Shown here in pieces: positions 34,116 through 44,618 of a stretch of 64,000 nt of DNA. The notes beneath the pieces are model-generated. The model was not told where the DNA came from and ran no database searches. It saw only the letters and a list, made by a program, of their open reading frames with translations. A program made the translations under genes and the position numbers. Source of the stretch: Antrodiella citrinella (Eukaryota > Basidiomycota > Agaricomycetes > Polyporales > Steccherinaceae); contig SGPM01000108.1 in the NCBI GenBank assembly GCA_004802725.1, positions 6,070 through 70,069 of the forward strand, given 5' to 3'. Each line of letters starts with the position of its first letter. The stretch's first letter is position 1.

Positions 34116-37045
34116 TCACACCGCCACCCAATTCAACACAACCACGGTCACAACAGCCAACACAGCCGTACCTAGGAACCCAATGCTGCTGCTCGCAGAA
34201 CTGGGCTGCTGAGAAGTGCCACTTCCTTGCGCGCCGCCGCCGCCACCAGTGACGGGAGATGTCGGTATCGAGGTCGCGGTGAAGCTCGCCCAGGCCGCGA
34301 TCGTCGCAGACGGGTAAGTATACGTCGACTGAGTCGTCCCGGACCCAGCGAAGATACCGTCTTGGCCTGCGAGGATTCCATTCGCGAACAAGGTCGTGCT
34401 TTCACCTCCGACGACGCTGACGGAGCTGCTGGAGTTGGTGACGAGGCCGGTCTCGTTGTTGCCCAGAACAAAGTCGCGCATGAAGACGAACGCCTGTGGC
34501 GCAGGATCAATCAGTGACTTGGTTATGCCTTCGAATCGCGGTACATACCCTTTCAGGCTGCTGTTGAGGGACGAGATGCCCTGCGCCTGCAACAAGAATG
34601 AACGTCCAGTTGCGTTCCTGATGCACGATACCAGCGAAGTTGCCACTGTCATCAAACCAGGGTGTGGAAGGTTTTCTCGTGAAGCCTTGGATACCGCTGA
34701 AAGTAGTGTTCTGAATCACAACTGAGGCAAGATTAGAGTTAGGCCATTGGAGTCTGCACACACAATTTACCTTCGGAGCCGCGATGCGGAACTAGGGAGT
34801 CATCGTTACCGGAGTAGATAACAATTGCAACACCGCGATTGGTGGCGTTTGTAGCAAGATCGTCGAGGAACGCCATGGGTCTACGATACAGGTTAGCCGA
34901 CGGAGCAAAGTTGACAAAATGGAGTAACATATGCATACTCAACGCCTGTAAGCAGTGTGAATGAGTTCATTAGACTAAGGTATGTCGAAACATCGACTTA
35001 CTAGGGTCTCGGCCACCCGGCCCACCGAATTTATAGATGACGCTGTCTTGCCACTTCTTGCTGGTCGGCGCGTGCAACGCCGGGACGGTCGCATTATCTT
35101 ATAATAATGTCAGATGCGATAACGGGACCGAACATCAACGGACTGACCATTCAAGAAGAATGAAGCATCCATCGGAGCCTCGGGGCTCAAAGCGTCGGGA
35201 ACATTATACACCTGATCACGAAAGTTGAGAGGCTGCTTCAGGGTAGGAGGAAGAAACCCACGTCAAACCCGTTCCCACCGGTCAGATCTGTGAACAACCA
35301 GAAGTAAATATCCGCTACCCGCACACTGTGATAGTACTCACTCCATGGTATCGAGAAGTTCAAGGCGTAGTCCAACAGCTCCTCGTAGATCAGGCAACCG
35401 TAGAACGGATCGATGGTGGTATCATTTCCACGTCCCGTCAGATCCCTCTTCTCAGCTATCCATGCATCTCGTTTGAAAGCAATGAGGTCGCGTGTTTCCT
35501 CCATATCCCGACGGGAGAGTGTATTCTTGCCCGCAGTAGCGGTGCGTTGTGCAAATCTCGCATGTGCTTCAGCGAGCAAAGCAGACTTGGTACGGATCTT
35601 AGACGTGGCAGCAAATCGATCAAGGACAGCGGCGTCGGGAATTTCTGTGGGGCTGAGAGTTGGGAACTTGCTTGTCTGTGGGTATGTCAAATTGATGTCG
35701 TAGCCGCAGAGATGCGCCCTGCACAACAGGGACGTCGTTAGAATGAATACAGAACAAAGCGTTCAGCGATACGTACTGTCCCTTGAAATATTCAAAGACT
35801 TCAGGATCGTATCCAATCAGTTGAGGGTATGTCTCTATGACCTCAATCTACAAAACACGGGTGTTAAATACCAATGGAACCATGCTAATAATGGCATACC
35901 GCAGGGAGTTCTTCAAAGACAAAGGTGGAACCAATAGTGCCATCTCCAATGGCAATTTTGCGAAGATTGACTGGGGGGTCGGCGAGACCAAAGTATGTTT
36001 TGGTGATGTAGGGCTAAATGGACCGGGGTCGCTTGAACAACGTGTCAAGAAGAAGGCGCAAACCACGTACAATATAAGTACCAGAATAACTTTCGCCAGT
36101 CAGATAGAACGGACGCGTCTTAAGACTTGGGAAGACTTTCACAAGGTTCGCCAGGAATCCCATCTTCTGAAATTTCCAGGATTGCTTCTGAATTACAAAG
36201 ATTGACAAACTCACGAAGTCCTGTCCCATTTCATCCTCGTCCCTGACTATAACGCCACGTGAGTAAATGAGACAGTCCTCTTCAATATTTGTTGCTGCAA
36301 CTTACCCATGCCGCCCGAATCTACCGTTGAGAACCCAGTGCCCCTGCAGGAGTATCAGCTGTTAACTCTAGCGCAACATTGCATCACGTCATACACTGGT
36401 TGATCGACCCATATATAATCAGCCAAATTGTTCCAGCTGAAGTTATTCTGAAAAGCCGTAAAGTCGTCGGCGATATGTATAGGTCCATTCTGAACCATAA
36501 CGTCAAAATTTGAGCGGGCTAATGTCAAAGATATCACTCACTTCAAACATCATGCCAAGCATACTGGATGAACCGGGCCTGATAAAATCCATCGCGTGTC
36601 AGTTGCTCACTAAGTCTAATAGTATACCTTGATAACACACCCGCCATTCAGCCAGATGCCCCAGGGTTCGTCACTACGCTCCCCGGCGGCCGCAGTCAAT
36701 GAGCCGTTCTCTTTCTCAAAGGCCCAGAAGAAGAGGGTATTGTTCGGATGTCCATCTTCTCCTACTGGTATATTTCCCGCCCAGTTGCGACCAAGATCGA
36801 AGGTAATGTTGGGTAGTTGTGCTGTGACCTGGAAGTCTAACGCCACAAGTCGGCCTTAACAACGGGGACAAGGAAACGGAAAGACGACACGTACAGCTCT
36901 GCCATTCAGGACTGAAGTCGCCAGATGGAATGCCAGGATAGTCATGGGGAAAACTCGGGACTTGCTGCTGCGCCTGTGTCTGGCCATGAACAAGCAGACT
37001 GCTCGCGGCTGCGAGACTCAAGTAGAAGAGCGAGAGCGAGAGCAT
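34116..37045 (-). CDS. serine carboxypeptidase (S10 family), secreted
   Basis: ATG 37045 begins with a signal peptide (MLSLSLFYLSLAAASSLLVH). The S10 motifs follow over many exons: WLNGGPGSSSMLGM (oxyanion region), NNFSWNNLADYIWVDQPVGTGFS, FYLTGESYSGTYI (nucleophile Ser), VIYSGNDDSLVPHRG (catalytic Asp) and LVAGAGHLVPQQQPE (catalytic His). The C-terminus is Ser/Thr/Gly-rich with a final hydrophobic stretch (IGFLGTAVLAVVTVVVLNW), suggesting GPI or membrane anchoring, so the protein probably acts at the cell surface or outside. About a dozen introns of 50-70 bp. It removes C-terminal residues from peptides at acid pH, as known for the family. Confidence 0.9.
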
Positions 37046-37723
37046 GATCGTGAAGGTGCACTGCTGCTTCTGCGCCGCACGTCCCTGTCTTTAAAGAATT
37101 CGATGATCAGATGGTTCGCCGTGATGCAGCAGGACTTCGTCAAGTCCGAGCCTTCTTCAGTTGGCGCGGTCACAGACTACCACGACTCGCGAGTAAAAGT
37201 TCCGCCGCTCAGAGTCGCGTGAGACGAGGCCAGTGTGTGTCGTAAGTGTTGAACAGTGTATATCAGAATACAATGATAGGACAATGTACGTGCAAGAAAA
37301 TGTACAAAATCTAGCCAGTGAAAGGTGAATGGGAGAGGGAAAGTCGTGAACGGTCGTCGCGGGAACAAGTTGGAGAAGGTTCGTAATTTCCTTCCTGAAT
37401 CCTGGTAACTGCTTACGTAACGCATAGTAAAATGGGCGCTTGACTGGGCAATCTCTTCCTGGACTCGACATTCCAGGAGTCTCCTCTCTGCAGTCATTTT
37501 CCGCAATAAACATCTTGTCTTGACGCTCACTTGACCACGACCGCAACGCCGCCGCTCGTTCGTATATTCGTCAAGACATATCGGAGAGCTTGAAGCTTTC
37601 AACTTGGTTGATTACGCGCACAGTTGTTATCCCTCGTACGTCCCATGCCTCAGTTCCTGTCTTTGGGGTCACGTCAGCTGAACATTTCCATGGTCAACGT
37701 AGTGTTCATATACCCACAGCCAT
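37046..37723. other. divergent promoter region
   Basis: About 680 bp between the divergent carboxypeptidase and SNM1 genes. No gene is supported; minus-strand ORFs here lack domain content. Confidence 0.5.
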
Positions 37724-40259
37724 ATGGCCAAGAAGCGAAAAGAGTCTGCGCAATCTTCGACGCTCCTTGATTTCTTCGGCAAGCCTGGTGGCGCAAACAA
37801 GAAACCTAGGGTCACCAAGAAGATACCACTCAAGTGCGAGCCCGTAGACCCTGCGGATATCATCGTCATTGACACCGACGACGACGAAGGTGCCAGTAAT
37901 GGCGTCATAGACATCGCCTCATCTAGCGACATCGAGTTTGTCGAAGGGCCCAGCGTGTTTCGCAAACCCGCCAAGTCACAAACTAAACCTCGTGATGAAC
38001 ACCGACCAAGGCAGCGAAACGCTACTCATCCTTCGGGATCCGCTGTGATGGAGGAGCCTTTCGGAACTCCGTCTATACTTCTATCTGAACATGCGGCAAC
38101 CAATGGATTATCGACTGCGGATAACGGATTCGGTCAACCATACCTGCTTGTCTCTCCAGCCACCCCCTCTATCTCACTGCTTGACTCGACACATGCGGTT
38201 GAGTCTTCTCTGCCTAGCGTCTCGCCTCAGCTTCCTCCGACCGATGCTGCCATATCTTCTGACACTGTATTGGCTGATTCTGCTGCCGAAGACGATCAAT
38301 GGGAAACTGGAGATGACGAGACGGAGCATATTGCTGCCGGATCAGCGTTGGACCGAGATGTATACGAAGAAGATGAAGTAGGGATGGGTCTCGTGGACGA
38401 GGAACCTGGTGCAGCTGAGGTACCAATCTCACTATGTCCGGTTTGCGGTATTGCCCTATTGGAAACTATGGGCGACTTGGTATGTTGCTTGAACAATGTA
38501 AGGTCTCGAATGCTGACGGGACCCTCAGCATATTGAGGAACACGTGAACCAATGTTTGGAGACACAATCCGCGACAGAGGCTGCGCTGAAATCATTACGA
38601 CCGTTGTCGTCACTTCGTGCCCCGCAGAATCCTTCTGGCCAGGTGTTCACTTCCAAGGATAAGGGCAAAGCGAAAGCTGCGAGATCTTCAGACGCCTTCT
38701 CTATGTTGATGACGTCTCATAAAGAAAACGAGGCATGGAAGGAAGCTACCATTGCAGAAGACCGGAACTTCAGACCCACTAAGGGCAATGGTGGCCGCCG
38801 CAAGGCTCCTTTCTACAAAGTTATGACCGGGATGCCTATCGCAGTGGATGCATTCCGGTATGGAACTATACCGGGAGTGACTGCTTTTTTTCTGACGTAT
38901 GCTCTTCATTCGTCACATTGAGATTTGCTGATGCGAGACTCAAACTAGACATGCACATTCTGACCACTATACGAATCTATCCTCGAACTGGAAGAGCGGA
39001 CCTATCTATTGCTCGGAGGGCACCGCAAATCTCATTATACATATGCTCGCTGTTGATCCCAAATGGGTCCATCCGTTGCCAATGGACGTACCAACTCTGA
39101 TTCCAGACACGGGTGGTGTTCATGTGACTCTGATCGAAGCCAACCATTGTAAGTTGCATGTTGTTCAAGTGTCCATCTCTCATTCTGATTGTGGTCAGGT
39201 CCTGGCTCGTCACTGTTCCTCTACGAGGGGCCACAAACTGTTAACGCTGGCGACAGTACCTACAAGTCAGCTTTTGTAGGCTCGAAGCGAACTTTCCGGT
39301 ACCTCCACTGTGGCGACTTCCGTGCATCACCTCAACACGTGAGTCATCCCGCCATCAAGGGCAAGCGGATCGACACTGTGTATTTGGACACTACATATCT
39401 CGACCCTCGGTATTGCTTCCCGTCGCAACCAGAGGTCATCTCCGCGTGCGCTGAACTCTCCCGGCGACTAGTCAAACGCGAAGCCGTTGCTGGTAGTAGC
39501 GGCGAAGGCAAAGTCAAAACGGTCGATAAGTGGTTCGCAGTGCAGGAGAAGCCAAAGGATAAGGAGCATCCGAAGAATGGCAGCAAAACCTTGATTGTGG
39601 TTGGAACGTACTCTATCGGGAAAGAGCGTGTCGTGAAAGGTATGCCTATTGGGTTCGGGTGCATGGTCCGGTGTTCATATGTTCCCTGTTCAGCTGTGGC
39701 GAAAGCTCTGAACACCAAAGTCTACTGCGACGCTCGCAAAGCCGCCATTCTTCGGTGTCAGTCTGACCCAGAGCTTCACGCTCTCTTGACGACAGATCCT
39801 TACAACGCAGGTGTCCATCTAGTGCCTCTTGGAACGGTAGCCACCGACAGGCTGAAAATCTACATTGAACGCTGGAAAGGGCATTTTGACCACGTCATTG
39901 GCTTCCGCCCGACTGGATGGACTTACACGCCAACGAACGGAACAGACCTCGTGCCCACCATCCCGTCCGTCATCGCTCGGTCGCAGTCACGCACGTTCAC
40001 GTACGCTAACCTGTCGCCCATGAAGAACTCGACGTCCACCCTCACCGTGTACGGCGTCCCGTACTCGGAGCACAGCTCGTTCTTTGAGCTGACTTGCTTT
40101 GCGCTCTCGTTCGACTGGGGACGGATGATCGCGACTGTGAACGTGGGTAGCGAGAGCTCGAGAGGGAAGATGGCGAAGTGGGTAGAAAGGTGGGAGGCTG
40201 AGCGGAAGAAGAGGGGAAAGATAGAGATCGTACCACACAGAGCCCCGGAGTACTGGTAA
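37724..40259 (+). CDS. PSO2: DNA cross-link repair nuclease SNM1/PSO2
   Basis: Exons 37724-38479, 38529-38896, 38949-39148, 39199-39639 and 39694-40259 all join in frame. The start MAKKRKESAQSSTLLDFFG carries a PIP-box-like LLDFF. A long acidic/Ser-rich region follows, then a UBZ4-type zinc finger (CPVCG...HIEEHVNQC). The metallo-beta-lactamase domain has FLTHAHSDHYTNL (HxHxDH), VTLIEANHCPGSSLF, YLHCGDFRA and LDTTYLDP. The beta-CASP region follows (KTLIVVGTYSIGKERV, VYGVPYSEHSSFFEL). SNM1/Pso2 is a 5' exonuclease that processes DNA interstrand cross-links in the nucleus. The architecture, zinc finger included, is complete. Confidence 0.94.
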
Positions 40260-40900
40260 TTTCATTCGTATGTATGTATCAGATATTACTTCTACAGGCA
40301 ATTGCACTACACCTCGTATCTTTCTCTCCGCCACAACTCTCAAAGAATGTCGCCCGAACCGGTTACGTCTTTGCCGACGCTGGATGGTCCGTGCGCGATT
40401 CTTGAATCCGTTATAAGCGACCTTTCTTGCATATGAACAACTCATACTTACCTTGATGGCACAAGCCCCCTCACCTACCTGAGTTTGTGGGCCACGGGGG
40501 TCTTCCATAGCACGGCGACCTTGTCCCCAGAGGAGACCCGCGGTTTGCATGGGCTCCGGCTCATGCACCGTCTCAATATTTCCCTGTTCTGCATCGGCCC
40601 CTCGGGCTGAGCAGGCCTTTTTTTTTTCGCCCTTAACGGGCGCTAACCCTAACCCTAGCATATCTACAGCAATAAATTTTGTTCTATGAATTTCAATGGT
40701 ATGACTTTCGGAGGTCGCATAGATTCATATGCATTCAATAGTACTAGTATAATCGAGCGAGGCGTATCAAGTATTACGGGATGGCGGACGTAGTACTTAG
40801 TACCTACAGTATAAAGTAATTCCGATTCCGAGTTCCAACGGTAGCCATTGGAGAAGGTCTTACTACCAACTGTGGAAGAACATTACAACGCAATTATTAT
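40260..40900. other. intergenic with telomere-like repeat
   Basis: No gene supported. Contains a T-run, a small CGCCC/GGGCG hairpin and CCCTAA repeats (listed separately). Confidence 0.55.
40643..40658. repeat. short interstitial telomere-like repeat (CTAACCC)
   Basis: CTAACCCTAACCCTAG contains two CCCTAA units, i.e. TTAGGG on the other strand, the common fungal telomere repeat. It directly follows an 11-T run (from about 40618) and an inverted CGCCC-TTAAC-GGGCG. Confidence 0.7.
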
Positions 40901-42684
40901 TCAATCAAACTGTGCAACGAGGTCATGTCCAGAATACGGTTCGACCCAGACAATCTCCTCTACGTCCTTCCTCAACAACTCTTCTTCCTGGTCTGAAAAC
41001 CCAGCCGCATCCGTGATAATCAACTTCCTGATACTAGACCCCAACAACCGCCGTAGATGCAACAGATCTTGGAGAGGTTCGATATCCTGGAAGCGGAATT
41101 GGTGGAGGTGGAGGGTGTGCAGCAGTGGGAGATGGAGAATGCCGTCGGAGAAGGTCTCAGCAATGCCATGGTAGTCCGTGTTGGAGGCATTCATCTTCCT
41201 GTCTGATCCCAATATGCAAAGATACTCCACGCGTTGAAGCAACGAATAGTCGAGCCATGCATAGAGATAGCATTCGTCGACGATGAAAGAACGCATGTTT
41301 TGGTGGATCTCAGCAGGTAGCATGTGGAGGAAGACGGAGTCCCGAAGAGTCCAGGGCATGAGCTCTCTTCTTCCCGACTCATTCCTGCGCAGATTCGGTC
41401 CTGATTCAACATGAAGTTTATAGCAGAGGACCGGGCTGCAAGGTGAGATCGACGACGGAGGCTCGTAGATAGAGATATCTCGATTGAAGGGATGTCGGAA
41501 GACACTCAGGGCGTGTCCCGTGAGCTCCACGTTGTACACGGAGCCGGGGGAAACTCGGTCCACGTAGAGCTGCATCTTCTCTCGGACTGCAGATGCGAAC
41601 GGGCTGACCAACTCGTGCAGAACCATTAGCGGTTCATAGTAGAAGCAGTAGTGAGAGTTGTCGAACTTCATTAGTGCCGTGGTAGGGAAACGGAGCACTC
41701 CCAGGACAAGTGCGCACGTCAAGGGATCGGAATTCATGGAAACGGATTGCAGGGAGGATAACACGACAGTAGTTTGACGAAAATTCAAGTTTGTTGTCTC
41801 CGGTTCGCCGGTCAACACCAGGGTTTCGAGGAGAGGCATCTCCGAAAGCGCCTCCACAATTTGAGTCGCTGACGGACCCGGAATGCATGCCTCAAGAATG
41901 AGGTGCTTGATCGTGGGGCGGAAGTATGGGACCGTATAACGAAACGAGAAGCCATGTGAATACAAGGTATTCAGATGACTAAGATCGCCTGTAGGAGACA
42001 CGACTATGTCACAGCCACATCTACCGGCGTATCCAATCAAGGTAAGACGCAATGACCGGACAAGAGGCATTTCCAATGGTTCATACAACGCGAAAGATCG
42101 AGCTGTGATGTCCATGACTTCCACATGAGCCATGTGTGACCTAAGCAGATGAAAGACCATCAACATATACTTTTTGTGGATGTACGGATGGAGTAGCCCA
42201 TTAGCCCTCTGACCGGCAACGATGTGCAGGGGGACACCGTTCGACCTTTCGACCTTTCGAGCTGAAGCTTGATGAACGTTGCGCTGGTCATCGCACATGA
42301 GCGACCATAGACGTAGGTCCTCTGATCGTCTAAGCCGTCCCACATGACCCATATGTCTCTCCAGAGCAACGGCAAATTGATAGCAACATGGTGCCAAAAT
42401 TTGCAAACGAGAGAAACGGCGAGCCACGAGTAGACATGATGGCCAAACCACTTCTTGCCCGATTGCGGTCGACACAAGTCCTTGTACAGGAGAAAGATCT
42501 CTGCGAGGATCTCTTCGGGAAGTTTGAAATCCATGCCCCTGGGATACGTGCCAGAATTCGCAGTGTCAACTCGCATCTGTGTGTGACGGCGACCCTGTGG
42601 TTCTGGCGTACAGAGCCGTGTGACCTGTGCATCGTAGAGGTGAATCAGACTTTTGCTCGAATTACTCAGTCCGACGAAACGCAC
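40901..42684 (-). pseudogene. F-box protein gene, frameshifted by 8-bp duplication
   Basis: The 5' frame carries an F-box (MDFKLPEEILAEIFLLYKDL ... YSWLAVSLVCKFWHHVAINL, then PLLWRDIWVMWD), which binds Skp1 in SCF ubiquitin ligases. It runs to FIKLQLERS. The 3' frame, offset by 8 nt, continues NGVPLHIVAGQ and then about 440 LRR-like residues to 40901. At about 42236-42260 an 8-bp unit (CGAAAGGT on the minus strand) occurs twice in tandem; removing one copy restores a single frame. ATG could be 42534 (directly before the F-box) or 42684. No intron consensus explains the shift. This is a recent loss-of-function allele, or an assembly error. Confidence 0.78.
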
Positions 42685-43117
42685 TACGGTCTTGCTTCCC
42701 TCAAGGGTTGACCACCAAGTTCGTCAAGTCGTGAATTCTTCCTAGACTGAGACTTCGCTTGAGTTATGACACTTTACATAGATAATTGGGAAGTAGTAAC
42801 CTGTATCCAAATTTCGTAGAGCACAGGGTTCAAAGGAGGCTCTTGTAAGGAACGTTGACAAGCCACAAGCTACAAGAGACTTTACAGGAGCTCCCACAGG
42901 GTTGTTGACAAGCTCGTTGAAGTCTAAGAACACGTTGAGGACACGTTTGCTTGCAGCTGAGGCGCTTCCGCTAATCTTATCTCGCTTCGTGATCAAGCGT
43001 TCAGGTACACAGAGCATCCAATCATGCATGCATGCAAGTTTTGAGTGTCGTAAGGATAGGCATACAGGACATGGCATACACCTGGGACTAATGTAAAGAG
43101 GGATGTGATACAGACAC
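42685..43117. other. intergenic
   Basis: About 430 bp between the F-box pseudogene 5' end and the RPS4 3' end. No gene supported; holds the RPS4 3' flank. Confidence 0.5.
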
Positions 43118-44266
43118 CTATTGCTCCGCAGCACGCTGTTTTCTCCTAACATCACGCTCCTCCGAGATGGTGAGCTTGGTACCCTTGCCCTTGGGCAATG
43201 AGATCCAAGGCTTGATACCCTCGCCAATAACGAAAATGTTCGTCACACTAAGAGAAGTCACAGTAAGCTTCAAGTGAGAGAGTGAAAGCAGGACCAGAAC
43301 ATACCGAGTGGCGAATGTGCGGTCAAGAGAGTCCTTGACGTGAACGATATCGAATCCACCAACGTGCTTCTCGCGGTGCACAATGATACCCGCACGACCC
43401 ATGTTGCGACCACCGGTGATCATGACGATGTTGCCAGTGTCGAACTTGACGAAATCGGTGATCTTGCCCTGCTCAAGGTCAAACTTCACAGTGTCGTTAG
43501 CCTTGATGGCGGGGTCGGGGTAACGGATGGTGCGACCGTCGTGGGTGATGATGTAAGGAACGCTCTTGGCGCCGACAGCGACCTTGCGGACCTTGAGGAG
43601 CTTGTAGGTAGCCTCCTCGGGGGTAATGCGGTGGATAGTGAAACGGCCCTTGACGTCGTACAGCAGACGGAAGTGCTCGCCAGACTTCTCAATCGAAACG
43701 ACATCTTGAATGATCCTCAGCAAACTCGTACATTTTCGAAATAGGAAGGTGCTCACCCTGGAAGCCAGTGGGATATGTGGGGTCGGTCCTGACCTTTCCG
43801 TCGACCTTGATCAAACGCTGGTTCACAATTGAGATGACCTCCCGACCGGTCAAGGCGTACTTCAGCCTGTTGCGAAGGAAGATGGTGAGGGGGAGGGATT
43901 CACGGAGTTTGTGGGGACCGGGGGATGGGCGAGGAGCCTGTAAAAGATCTCGTTAGACCAAGAGCTCCTGCAATAGAAAATTGCAAACGCACATAAGTCC
44001 CGCTCAGTTTGTCGAGCATCCATGATGAGGGAGCGGCGAGACGCTTCAAGTGCTTTTTGGGTCCACGGGCCTACAGAGAAAAGATGTATCAGCGAATGGC
44101 TCAGAGGGATCGCGTCCAGGGTGTATCCAAGTGAAAGGCTGTCGTCAGAGTGCATCCACCGGCCAAGTTCAGCATCCAGCCTAGCCAAGCCAATAGAACC
44201 ACTTCTTCTTCCTCTCAGACACACGATAGCCGTCCACGACGACATCGAGAGCATTCTACTGACCAT
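43118..44266 (-). CDS. RPS4: 40S ribosomal protein S4
   Basis: Encodes [134 protein letters not shown] and [20 protein letters not shown]. This is the complete eukaryotic S4 protein (S4 RNA-binding, central and KOW domains) of the small ribosomal subunit. The first exon appears to be the ATG alone (44266-44264, context CACCAACATG, donor GTCAGT), with a roughly 190-bp first intron ending TCTGTAG before GCCCGTGG. Further short introns lie at about 43.98-43.94, 43.75-43.70 and 43.31-43.25 kb. Confidence 0.95.
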
Positions 44267-44618
44267 GTTGGTGTTCTTGCGGTCTTGATGATGTCGACGA
44301 CGGCGGCCTCTAGTCTTGGTTTACCCTCCTGACGATCGCGCTCACTGTATCGGCTGTTGCCGCAATTTCGGACTCCGCGCTCGGACTGATTTGGCGCCGT
44401 CGAAGAAAGAACGGTTGGCGGACAAGAGAGTCAGACCAGTTACACTCGTTACACAAGAAATTCGCTGCCAACGTGTCTGCCATATGTAACGTAGAGAGGG
44501 TATGTGATGTGTATGTGTTTTCAGAGGAATAATTCTATGTTCGAACCGTATTCTTGCGAACTTGAACGGCTAGTTACATACAGCATTACAATTATATATA
44601 CAATCCACGATACAACTA
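44267..44618. other. RPS4 promoter / TFIP11 3' flank
   Basis: About 350 bp without genes. Contains the RPS4 5' leader and promoter; AT-rich toward the TFIP11 stop. Confidence 0.55.

Noticed and set aside
43340..43744. Plus-strand ORF of 134 codons within RPS4
   Set aside because: Antisense shadow of a highly conserved ribosomal protein exon.
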